Source of the DNA: Liquidambar formosana
Lineage: Eukaryota > Streptophyta > Magnoliopsida > Saxifragales > Altingiaceae
Assembly: GCA_039720395.1 (NCBI GenBank)
Contig: CM077831.1
Location: forward strand, 3,266,003-3,330,002
Length of the DNA stretch: 64,000 nucleotides
Direction: 5' to 3'
The stretch's first letter is position 1, and the number at the start of each line of letters is the position of its first letter. Both the position numbers and the translations under genes were made by a program. A model generated the notes under the pieces. The model did no database searches. It had not been told where the DNA came from and saw nothing but the letters and a program-made list of their open reading frames with translations. Positions 55,430 to 64,000 of the stretch are shown in pieces.

Positions 55430-55525
55430 GTTTTTTTGTTTTTGAATAGAGAATCAGGTCTTACGTAGTTCTCATGCCTTAACTTTTGCCTAGGCCGCCC
55501 TTACGGGTTTTCAACCTAGCAGGCT
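55213..55525 (-). other. A-rich tract and conserved block after pol of D
   Basis: On the minus strand this holds an A-rich tract (about 55398-55445), GATACGTAGGCAACCCATAA (near 55380) and CTAGGTTGAAAACCCGTAAG then CCTAGGCAAAAG (55481-55524). All three occur in the same order of elements in the interior of A2. Confidence 0.65.
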
Positions 55526-58500
55526 TCAAACATGATATTTCTTCAATTGATCCAAATTAGTTGGACGAGCGAACTCAATTCCATCTAAATCCATGAGGCG
55601 AACAGCCCCTGCTGGCAATATCTCTTTGATAATGTATGGCCCACCCCAACTTGGCTTGAATTTTCCTCGCGGATCGAACACTGGAGCTCTGATTTCTTTC
55701 AGCACTACATCCCCTTTCTTTAGACCTCGATCTTTGACATGCTTGTTGAATGCTCTGGCAACTCTCCGTTGATACCCCTGAACATGATACAGCGCCCTTA
55801 AACGCCTTTCATCCAGCAAAGCTAACTCATCATAGCGGCTCTTAACCCAGTCCACTTCTGTTATCTGGCTCTCCACGGCAACTCTTAGTGAAGGAACTTC
55901 CAATTCAACTGGCAACACGGCCTCCATTCCATAAACTAGAGAATAAGGGGTAGCCCCTGTTGACTGACCTTATTGATGTTCTGTAACCCCATAGAGCCAA
56001 TGGCAACTTCTCATGCCAGTCTGTGTGTGAGTTCGCAGTCTTCTGTAGTATCTTCTTGATGTTCTTGTTAGCTGCTTCCACCGCTCCATTAGTCTGAGGA
56101 CGGTATGGTGACGACAGATGGTGGGCTATGCCATACTTTTGCAAGAGCTCATGGGTTTCTTTCTGAAAGTGCTGGCCATTGTCTGAGATAACTTCATGCG
56201 GTACCCCATATCGATAGATGATGCTGTGCTGTATGAACTGTGCTACCTTCTTGGAATTCAAGGTCTTGAAGGACGCTGCTTCCACCCACTTAGTGAAGTA
56301 GTCGATGGCGACCAGGATGTATTCATGCCCATTTGATGCCTTTGGCTTGATCTGTCCGATGATATCTATCCCCCATACCGCGAATGGCCAAGGTGATGAC
56401 ATACTCGTTAAAGGCATAGAAGGCAAATGTTGTCCACTGGCGAACAGTTGGCATTTGTGGCACTTCTTGACATGTGCGTGGCAGTCTCTTTCCATGGTGG
56501 ACCAATAATAGCCTAACCTCATGATTTTCTTAGCTAACATATAGCCATTCATATGCGGAGCCCCTGTCCCTTCATGGATTTCTTTAATCAGATGCTCGGC
56601 TTCCTCCTCGGTGACACACAGCAGGTGGATCCCGTCGTATGATCTCCGATATAGCTTTCCTCCATAAAGTACATAGTGACTCGCCAACCGCCTTAGGGTT
56701 TTTCTATCGATACGAGATGCTCCTTCTGGGTATTCCCTTTCTTCAATGAACTTCATTATGTCATGGAACCACGGGTGGCCATCATTTACCTCTCCTCCTC
56801 GGATTGCACAACAGTACACAGGCTTGTCTCGGCATTCTATCACCAACGGCTTCACATTTCCCCCTTCAGGTATCTCCACCATGGATGCTAGGGTCGCCAA
56901 GGCATCGGCGAACTGGTTCTTGTTTCTTGAAAGGTAGTTGAACTCTATCTTTGAGAACTCCTTGGTTAGAGCTTCCAGATAGGCATGGTAAGGCAACAAT
57001 TTCTCATCTCGAGTTTTCCATTCCCCTTTTATCTGGCAAATGATTAGTGCTGAGTCCCCGAACACTTCCAATTCTTTGATCTCCAATTCAAGTGCCGCTT
57101 CCAGTGCTAGGATACAGGCCTCATACTCAGCAATGTTGTTGGTAGCTTCGAACCCCAACTTGACCGCTAACGGTGTAAATGCCTCTTCGGGTGAGACCAG
57201 CAGGACTCCTATCCCATAACCTTTCTTATTGGCTGCCCCATCGAAGTATACTCTCCAAGTTTTTCTACCAATCTCTAGCACGTCCTCATCTGGGAATTGA
57301 TCGTTGAACGGAGCGGATGATGACACCGGACAGCTGGCTAGGTAGTCTGCGATGACGCTTCCCTTGATAGACTTCTGATTCACGTACTTGATGTCGAATT
57401 CATTGAGGAGAATTGACCATCGAGCAGTTCTGAATGACAATACTAGCCTTTCTACCAGGTACTTCAACGGGTCCATGCGACTTATCAAGAACACTTCGAA
57501 GGACATCATGTAGTGTCGGAGTTTCTGCGTCGCCCATACTAGTGCCACACAAGCTTTTTCAATCGCATTGTACTTCACTTCATAGTCTGTCATTTTCTTG
57601 CTTAAGTAATAGATGGCATTCTCCTTTGTAGACCCTTCGAGATATTGAGCTAACATAGCCCCCGTCGCGGTTTCGGTGACCGTTAAGTATAACAAAAGCG
57701 GCGCACCTTGCCGTGGGGGAACTAAGATTGGAGGATTGCTCAAGTATCTCTTAATGGTCTCAAAGGCCTCTTGGCATTCTTCGTTCCATACTTTTGGCAC
57801 ACCTTTCTTAAGCAATTTGAAGATTGGTTCGCAAACCATGGTTAAGTTGGCAATGAATCGGCTTATGTATTGAACTCTTCCCAGAAAACCCCGGATCTGC
57901 TTCTCAGTGCTAGGCGGCTCCATCTCCACAATAGCTTTTATCTTCCCTGGGTCCACTTCGATACCTCTCTGAGTGATCATAAACCCCAATAACTTGCCTG
58001 CAGTGACACCAAAAGCGCACTTCTGTGGGTTGAGACGGAGATTGTACTTTTTTGCTCGCTCTAGGAATTTCTCTAGTGCCTTGAAATGCCCTTCTCTATC
58101 CACGGACTTTACGATCATATCATCGACATAAACCTCGACTTCCTTATGGATCATATCATGCAATAAGGTCGTAGCTGCTCTTTGGTAAGTAGCCCCAGCG
58201 TTTCTTAAGCCAAAAGGCATTACTTTGTAACAGTACGTTCCCCATTGCGTGATAAAGGTTGTTTTCTCCATGTCTTAAGGCGCCATCTTTATCTGGTTAT
58301 ACCCGGAGAATCCGTCCATGAAGGAGAGGAGTGCGTGTCCCACCGTGCTATCTACCAACACGTCGATATGGGGTAAAGGAAAGTCATCCTTAGGGCTCGC
58401 GGCGTTGAGATCTCGGAAGTCGACACACATCCTCACTTTCCCATCTTTTTTAGGCACAGGCACTATATTCGACAACCACTCGGGGTACTCCACAACTTGA

Positions 58501-58905
58501 AGGAAACCTGCGTCTAGTTGTTTAGTTACCTCTTCTTTTACTTTTAGGGCCCATTCTGGTTTTAATCTTCTGAGTTTTTGCTTTACCGGCTTCTTTAGGG
58601 AATTGGTGGGGATATAGTGTTGCACAATATCGGGGTCAATGCCAGGCATGTCTTCATAAGACCATGCAAAAGCCATAATGTTGGCTTTCAAGAGGGAGAT
58701 CATCTTTTCTTTTTCAACGGGGGAGAGGGTTTTCCCAATTTTAACTATTCTTGGCAATTCATTCGTCCCTAAGTTGATTGATTCCAATTCATCCATATTA
58801 GGTTCGGTGACGCCCCTTTTCCTTTGCTCAACGAGCTCCGGGGGGACATCGTTCCTAGGATCTATATCCATGCCATAAATATCCATAGAGGAGAGAAAAG
58901 AGACA
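55526..58905 (-). pseudogene. pol: Pol of D: reverse transcriptase, two RNase H domains, integrase (two lesions)
   Basis: Domains in order on the minus strand: reverse transcriptase (58886-57800, with YVDDMIVKS near 58120), first RNase H, archaeal-type RNase H (DGAANKKGYGIG near 57235), integrase zinc finger (56590-56450), catalytic D, D and E in WGIDIIG (about 56365), ISDNG (about 56185) and AVEAANK (about 56075), then a GPY/F block (WGGPYIIKEIL) near 55640. A TAA at 58277-58275 cuts reverse transcriptase before the YVDD, and a frameshift at about 55930-55990 separates the integrase tail. The rest is open, so the lesions are few and recent. As it stands the copy cannot make active Pol. Confidence 0.9.
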
Positions 58906-59076
58906 CTGCATATATAGAGAAAGAAAGCACACTTTATTGACTAGGAATAATGGGAATGACACACAAAAGAAAGAAGGAAAACAAACAAATCTGTATCAAT
59001 ACTATGACTCCACAAAGTGAGTAAAGTAGATACATCTTATTGAATTAGGGAAATATTACTAAACTAAGACACCTAC
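58906..59076 (-). other. Candidate intron between gag-pro and pol of D (171 nt)
   Basis: Donor GTAGGT begins at 59076 and acceptor TATATATGCAG ends at 58906. Removal skips the gag-pro TAG stop and joins the two frames in phase. Ogre elements are known to splice an intron at this junction. The intron is inferred from sequence only. Confidence 0.55.
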
Positions 59077-62000
59077 AAGCTGCTATCAGGTAGGCCAAGG
59101 TCTTCTTCTTCATGGATCTCCGCAACGACACCACATTCAAGGTACCAATTCAGGAGTGGCAAGGTAGCATGGCTAATGGACGAACCCTGGAGTTCTTCAA
59201 TGGTCGAGTCTTCCATGATGAGGATCATGTCTTGGAACATTTCAGTTATAGCCCCTGCATCAAGGTTCTCTGCCCAGTCCTCCTCTTTCTTTTCCCAGAA
59301 CTCATCATTGATGGCATCATCATCCACCATTTCAGCTGTGATTGGATACCATTTGGTGAAGAAGATTTCAAAACCCGGAACTCGGATCTTGGTAGCTTGG
59401 TCAAAGGTGGGCTCTGGAAACCCGCAATATAGAAAATCATCCCCTTCTTTGACGAAGTAACCATTCAAAGTAGGTCGATATGGCGAGATCTTCAGGTTTG
59501 GCACCCTTCCCTCGGCTTTGGCTCTTACTTTCTCTTTGTTCCTCTTCAGCATTTCCGCATGATCATTTCTAGAGGGCTCATATCCTAGCTCGAAGGTGTA
59601 TGAGGTGACACAGCTTTGAATAGATGTAGGGATCCCTTGTTGGCGACGCCCTAGCCCCATGCCTGGAAAGAAACTTATCTTTCTCATTATTTCACCGACG
59701 TTCAAGTTGCCATGGGGGCAAAAGTCCAAGGGTATTAATTCACCCTTTTCGAGCTCTTTTTCAATGCATTGGACATAGTCAAACCCAGATAGCGGTATCG
59801 CTGCTGATTCAGGTTGTATCTCACATATAGGCACACCCGCGAGTTTCAATTCATAGTCCCCTTGAAGTGTTACTATGGCTCCTTCATAAGGAAACTTCAC
59901 CTTTTGATGGAGTGAAGATGGCACAGCCCCAGCAGGATGGATCCAAGGTCGGCCCAACAACAAGTTGAAACATGACGGCACATCCAACACTTGGAATTCT
60001 ACCCTAAATTCAGTGGGTCCCATGATAAGAGGCAAAGTAACTACCCCTATTACTTCTCGGCGGGTGTTGTCATAAGCTCTTACGGTCTGCCCAGATGGCG
60101 TGAAATCAGTGGGTCCCAAACCCAAAACAGTGGCAGTTCGGAGAGGACATACATTCAGTGCGGACCCATTGTCGATAAGGACGGTAGGAACCCTCTTCCC
60201 CATAGTGTCAACGGTCACGTAGAGAGCTTGAGAATGGCTTGGCCTGCTTTTGGGTAGGTCTACATCGGTGAACACGATGGTTGAGTTCTTGGGAGTTGGA
60301 TTCACTAAATGTACCAATCCCTCGGGGGATGTGTCAACAGGCACTTGTATCTGATTCAACAGTTTTAACACGGTCTGTCTGTGCTTATGCGAGGCCATGA
60401 GCAAGCCCCAAATAGTAATGTTGGCATTGGTCTTCTTCAGCTGCCTAAGCACTTCATCCTCTTCTTCTTGCAAGCTAGGACGCCTCTGCCCTTCCAAATC
60501 TTCCAACGGATTCTCAGATTCTAGGTAGGGAGGGTTGAAATGGCGACCCCCTCTGGTTATATGATCCAGCTCATCATCACTAGCCCATATATCATGGACT
60601 TCCTCGGAGTCATTCATTAAGTCATCCCATTCTATCATGTCAATGCTCTCCATCTCTGTCGGCAAGTCATCCCATCCTGAAGGGACTATCGGCTCATCTG
60701 ATATCGGACTTGGGCTTGAGTACAGCACATAGTAATCAAATTTCCCCGACGCTTCACCTAATAGGCCAACCTGAGGATCCCCTGCTTCATATCTTTCTTT
60801 CAGCTCTTGTTGGATAGATTTCTTTGGCAACAACAAAACCTTTTGGTCAATGAGGTCTTGGATGATCTTTTTTAGTATGGAACAGGCCTCGGTGTCATGA
60901 CCGGGTGCACAATGGTATTGGCAATATTGGTGAGGGGTTGAGGGCCTTGGCTTTGGTGGAAGTGGCATGATAAGGTTGTTATTGCGACAAATGGTGAAGA
61001 GACGGGTTAAGGTCATGGGGAGCGGAGTGTATTGTCTTATGGGATGGCGAGGGCGAGAGGATTCAACCCCAATGGCATTTATGGTGTTAGGTGGGGGTGT
61101 GTTGTTGTGTGATGGGAGAGGATTACGGGTGACATTTGGACGGGTTGGTGGTGAAATGACTTGCTTGTCAATGAGGTCTTGGACTTGGTGGCAAAGGCGA
61201 ATACAGCGATTGGTGGTATGGCCTTTGGATTGGTGGTACTTGCAGTACTCATTCTCATTGTAGCTCTTAGGTAAGGGATTTGGTGGAGGTCTTGGGTCGA
61301 GTGGCTTCAATAGGTCACGACTTATGAGCTTTTCAAGGACTCTTTCGAGTGGCATGAATAGGTCAGTGAATTGGCGAGGTGGGTTGACATCATTGAGAGA
61401 AAAGGGTTGGATTGGTTGAGTTATGGTGTTGATCTCGGCATTGTTCTTCCCAGTAAAGTTTGTCTTGCGACTCCTCACTTCCTCAGTCTTGATTGTCCCA
61501 TCATTGATAGCATCTTCAACCTGCGTGCCAGCCCCAATGAGAGCTTTGAAATTTGGGAAATAGTGGGCAAATAGGTGCTTGTGATACACGGGCAGCAGGT
61601 TCTTAACCACTAACTGAATTTGGTCCTCCTCATTCGGCCTATCCGTCATTCTCGACGCCTTTTGTCTCCACCTTGTAATGTAAGCGGAGAAAGTTTCATG
61701 AGCCCCTTGCTTGGTAGTTTCTAGGTCCCTTCGAGTAACGTCCACCTCTGTGTTATACTTGTAGTGCTCTGAAAACTCATTGCATATATCTTCCCAAGTC
61801 CGGGTTCTATTCTCATCCAAGGATAAGAACCATTTCAAAGCAGAAGTGGCCAAGGTTTCATGGAACATTTGAGCTAAAAGCTCGTCAGTAGCCCCTCGAG
61901 GGTGCATAGCTCGCACGTACATCTTCAAATGAGTCTTAGGACAACCCGTCCCATCGAACTTTTCTAACTCCGGCATCTTGAATTGTAGTGGAATACGAGC

Positions 62001-62411
62001 CGTTGGAAACAGGGATAGAGTCCACACATCGACCATGTCATCAGCCCTGCGAATCCCTTTTATGGTTCTCTCCAAAGCTTCTACCTTGCTAGCTAACACG
62101 GAATCACTGCTAGTACCTTTCCCCTTGGCTTCCCCTTCTAGGTTGGTGACCTCAGGTTTCGAGCTACTTTCCCCCCTTGTCTTGGTGTTCTCATTGGATT
62201 GAGGTCCCTCTTCGGTGCCAGCCCCATGAGGTATACCCGAGGAATGGGCCTTAGAGCCATTTTGTTCAAGATCCGCCATCTTCTGTTGGTTCTCTTGAGC
62301 CATTTTCAATGCGGTATCGGATGTCTCGGCGGTATAATCAAGCTTGGTCATGATGGCTTTCAGGCAAGCCTCAAGGTCAAAGTGCCCCTCACTAGTTCTT
62401 TCGTCGGCCAT
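59073..62411 (-). CDS. gag-pro: Gag-protease polyprotein of D
   Basis: I choose the ATG at 62411 (MADERTSEG), which matches the A2 Gag start; the frame is open 66 nt further upstream without an ATG. About 1112 residues. Parts in order, counted from 62477: Gag core (about 160-330, SALKWFLSLDENRTRTWEDI), two zinc-knuckle variants CKYHQSKGHTTNRC (about 410) and CQYHCAPGHDTEAC (about 515), an acidic region, an aspartic protease with LIDNGSALNVCP (about 770) and LLGRPWIHPAGA, a G-patch-like motif FFPGMGLGRRQQG (about 938), and an acidic C-terminus. The frame is uninterrupted. It ends at a TAG next to the candidate splice donor. Confidence 0.92.
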   Translation of the reverse strand: MADERTSEGHFDLEACLKAIMTKLDYTAETSDTALKMAQENQQKMADLEQNGSKAHSSGIPHGAGTEEGPQSNENTKTRGESSSKPEVTNLEGEAKGKGTSSDSVLASKVEALERTIKGIRRADDMVDVWTLSLFPTARIPLQFKMPELEKFDGTGCPKTHLKMYVRAMHPRGATDELLAQMFHETLATSALKWFLSLDENRTRTWEDICNEFSEHYKYNTEVDVTRRDLETTKQGAHETFSAYITRWRQKASRMTDRPNEEDQIQLVVKNLLPVYHKHLFAHYFPNFKALIGAGTQVEDAINDGTIKTEEVRSRKTNFTGKNNAEINTITQPIQPFSLNDVNPPRQFTDLFMPLERVLEKLISRDLLKPLDPRPPPNPLPKSYNENEYCKYHQSKGHTTNRCIRLCHQVQDLIDKQVISPPTRPNVTRNPLPSHNNTPPPNTINAIGVESSRPRHPIRQYTPLPMTLTRLFTICRNNNLIMPLPPKPRPSTPHQYCQYHCAPGHDTEACSILKKIIQDLIDQKVLLLPKKSIQQELKERYEAGDPQVGLLGEASGKFDYYVLYSSPSPISDEPIVPSGWDDLPTEMESIDMIEWDDLMNDSEEVHDIWASDDELDHITRGGRHFNPPYLESENPLEDLEGQRRPSLQEEEDEVLRQLKKTNANITIWGLLMASHKHRQTVLKLLNQIQVPVDTSPEGLVHLVNPTPKNSTIVFTDVDLPKSRPSHSQALYVTVDTMGKRVPTVLIDNGSALNVCPLRTATVLGLGPTDFTPSGQTVRAYDNTRREVIGVVTLPLIMGPTEFRVEFQVLDVPSCFNLLLGRPWIHPAGAVPSSLHQKVKFPYEGAIVTLQGDYELKLAGVPICEIQPESAAIPLSGFDYVQCIEKELEKGELIPLDFCPHGNLNVGEIMRKISFFPGMGLGRRQQGIPTSIQSCVTSYTFELGYEPSRNDHAEMLKRNKEKVRAKAEGRVPNLKISPYRPTLNGYFVKEGDDFLYCGFPEPTFDQATKIRVPGFEIFFTKWYPITAEMVDDDAINDEFWEKKEEDWAENLDAGAITEMFQDMILIMEDSTIEELQGSSISHATLPLLNWYLECGVVAEIHEEEDLGLPDSSL

Positions 62412-63267
62412 GTCTGTCTGATGGGTAGACTCAACACTCACTAGACGCCCTTGTGGATTGCGGATCCAAGTCAGCACGTCTATGGATAGGAAAGTTTTAA
62501 CCTTTAGCCTAAGGATCTGTCCTAAACCTCCATATTTTCCTTAATGAATTCGGTCTCTACACCATGTTCAATTAATTCATTCCTTTTATCCAATTACCTT
62601 TACAGGGATCATGGATTAAGGGTATGTTTTAAAGAATAGGGCATAGAGTCCTTCAATTAGGTTTAATTAATCCCCTAGGACTAGCACATCACAAACATAG
62701 CTTTACATCCTATTTCCTTAATTTATTCCTCCTAACCCATGGCCTTAACGAAGGCTAGGGTTTAAAGGTCTATATTAAGGGCATAAGATATAAAGCCTCA
62801 CACCACAAACACGGCATAGCATCATTACAAACAATTGTGGGTGCATAAAGGTGAGACCGTAGTGTCCTACAAGTCTGTCTATATGGACTAATGATAAGGG
62901 TAGGCTAGGGTCCTTCACTTGCTTGAGCAATCCTTATACCTAACCACATGTGGCATCAGGAACGCCGCGTGGGTCCAGCAGTACGTGATTAACTCATTTA
63001 ATATACCCAAGGGCAAGCCCAAGGGTACTAGGCAAGAGAGGTTGATAGCTTTCGCCCCAACACATGGAATCAGGAAAACCAAGGTTGAGACTAGGCCGAT
63101 CGTTGGCAAGGATACATCGAGGGACATCGATCCTAACATGCAAGAGTTTGCGCACACAATGCAATAAATGAAAGCACACAATCAAGCGGATGCAATGTGA
63201 TTGATTTTAATTAAACATAAGAAATTAACCTAGCCCAATTAAACTTTATAGAGTCTAGCCCACAAAT
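62412..63267 (-). other. Leader of D between PBS and gag
   Basis: About 850 nt. 62915-63185 is highly similar to the A2 leader 29512-29710 and is open on both strands, but no domain is recognised on either. The rest shows no gene. Confidence 0.6.
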
Positions 63268-63284
63268 CTCCAGTGGAGTCGCCA
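63268..63284 (-). promoter_or_regulatory. Primer-binding site of D (tRNA-Arg type)
   Basis: TGGCGACTCCACTGGAG on the minus strand, three bases after the LTR. It differs by one base from the A2 site. Confidence 0.85.
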
Positions 63285-63287
63285 AAC

Positions 63288-64000
63288 TGTGAACCCCAGA
63301 AATTGGGCCCACAAGGGATTGAAAGAAAAATGGGTTTGAAAAAGAAAAAAGGAAAGGAGTCGCCACCTTATTTTTTAAAGGAAACAAGGAAAACCCTAAA
63401 AATGGTTTGTTTTAGGAAAACAATTTGAATGACTCCATAAAAAAGGAAAGGCAAAAACCAATCTTTTGAAAACCAAAGAAATCGGGGATTCGGAGGCTAA
63501 GTTATGACATGGGAAGGTTCTAGGCAAAGCCTATAGGCACCCATGTCACCCTTTCGGTCTCTCAGTTCATTTGGGCTAAATTAAGATCTTTCCCATACAA
63601 AAATCAGCAAGTATATCATCACAAGAATTGCATGCATATCATATATTTCATTCATCCATCCATGCATAATAAGCACATAAAAACAGAAAATAAAGAAGAA
63701 CAAAACAAAACAAAAAGAAGCCTAGGATGCTTGGATCCTAGAACGGACTTGAGCCTCACGAAGAGCGCCTACGTACCATGCAACGAAATACATGGATCAA
63801 AGTCCACGTAGTTCGATTAGAACTAAGGTTAAGACTTAATACAAACCTATGGTTAAAACCCTAGGTTTCCTTATTTGATCAAAAGAGTTGAATTTGATAG
63901 AGAGTTTGATTTTAGAAAGAAATCCACAAAATGGAAACTTTAGTACAAACCAGAATTTTATTTATGAAGGAAACCTTTGATTAAACCATAGACTTGTATT
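63288..64000 (-). repeat. 5' LTR of D (partial, runs off the window)
   Basis: Matches 48645-49358 with a few changes (an extra C in GAACCCC, AACTCC/AAATCC, TTTAATAAAAACC/TTTAGTACAAACC). It includes the stem-loop 63506-63547 and PBS-like 10-mer 63356-63365. Confidence 0.92.

Larger units (their letters stand above)
48645..64000 (-). mobile_element. Element D: Ty3/gypsy (Ogre-like) retrotransposon, minus strand, runs off the window
   Basis: Reading right to left: part of the 5' LTR (from 63288), PBS (63284-63268), leader, gag-pro, a candidate intron, pol, an antisense DUF7745-like gene, a palindrome, a 1.9-kb hairpin array, a purine tract and a 3' LTR (48645-51425). The LTR start and PBS group it with A and A2, but much of U3 is diverged and the GC palindrome is missing from its LTR. 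The visible parts of the two LTRs differ by about four changes. The left flank ATGGG (48640-48644) should be repeated on the right. Confidence 0.93.

Noticed and set aside
55398..55445. Long T run as a processed-gene poly(A) tail
   Set aside because: A matching A-rich tract lies at the equivalent place in A2, so it is part of the element and not a separate retrocopy.

Overview
This window is plant nuclear DNA made almost entirely of nested LTR retrotransposons. I see no ordinary host gene and no rRNA or tRNA gene. Evidence for a flowering plant: introns of 67-88 nt with canonical splice sites, Ty3/gypsy elements of the Tat/Ogre type (two RNase H domains, very long LTRs, antisense extra genes), a Ty1/copia element primed by initiator tRNA-Met, and plant-only gene families (plant mobile domain, DUF7745-like, Transposase_28-like). 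The species cannot be named.

Layout. The backbone is one minus-strand copia element (C'), seen as three pieces: 8860-9113, 18807-23116 and 47732-48644. Four younger elements sit in it. (1) Gypsy element A, plus strand, 1-8859: its left part lies outside the window, its 3' LTR is 5595-8859. (2) A second copia copy C, plus strand, 9114-18806, with target duplication AGACA, inserted in the 3' LTR of C'. (3) Gypsy element B, plus strand, 23117-47731, target duplication GTAAC. (4) Gypsy element D, minus strand, 48645 to beyond 64000. Element A2, 26275-39163, target duplication GCCAG, is a gag-only relative of A and D inserted inside the gag-pro gene of B. LTR pairs differ by only a few bases by eye, so all these insertions look young.

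How the parts work together. B and D encode Gag, protease, reverse transcriptase, two RNase H domains and integrase. D has a nonsense codon and a frameshift in pol. B has one in-frame TAG between gag-pro and pol and is split by A2. A2 keeps only gag and the cis signals and must have been moved by a relative such as D. Copia C has near-identical LTRs around a wrecked pol whose lesion is shared with C', so this family also moves in trans. Downstream of pol, elements A, B and D carry genes on the opposite strand: a DUF7745-like gene (A and D), an apparently intact seven-exon plant mobile domain gene (A), and a four-exon Transposase_28-like, Q-rich, coiled-coil gene (B). In A and D these genes have a GC-rich palindrome upstream, which is also found in the LTRs of A and A2.

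The most unusual signal is a set of arrays of small hairpins. In every gypsy element the stretch before the 3' LTR is a tandem array of short inverted repeats. Within each array the stem sequences vary from unit to unit while staying self-complementary, and the loop stays nearly constant (TTGAC-type loops in A2, AAGTGAT/AGGTCAC loops in D, AAGAAT loops in B). Copia C has three larger hairpins of the same logic, with one constant 17-nt loop. The R/U5 part of the A/A2/D LTRs also has a conserved stem with a compensatory base change. These patterns suggest selection on RNA or DNA secondary structure. They were found by eye and not computed.
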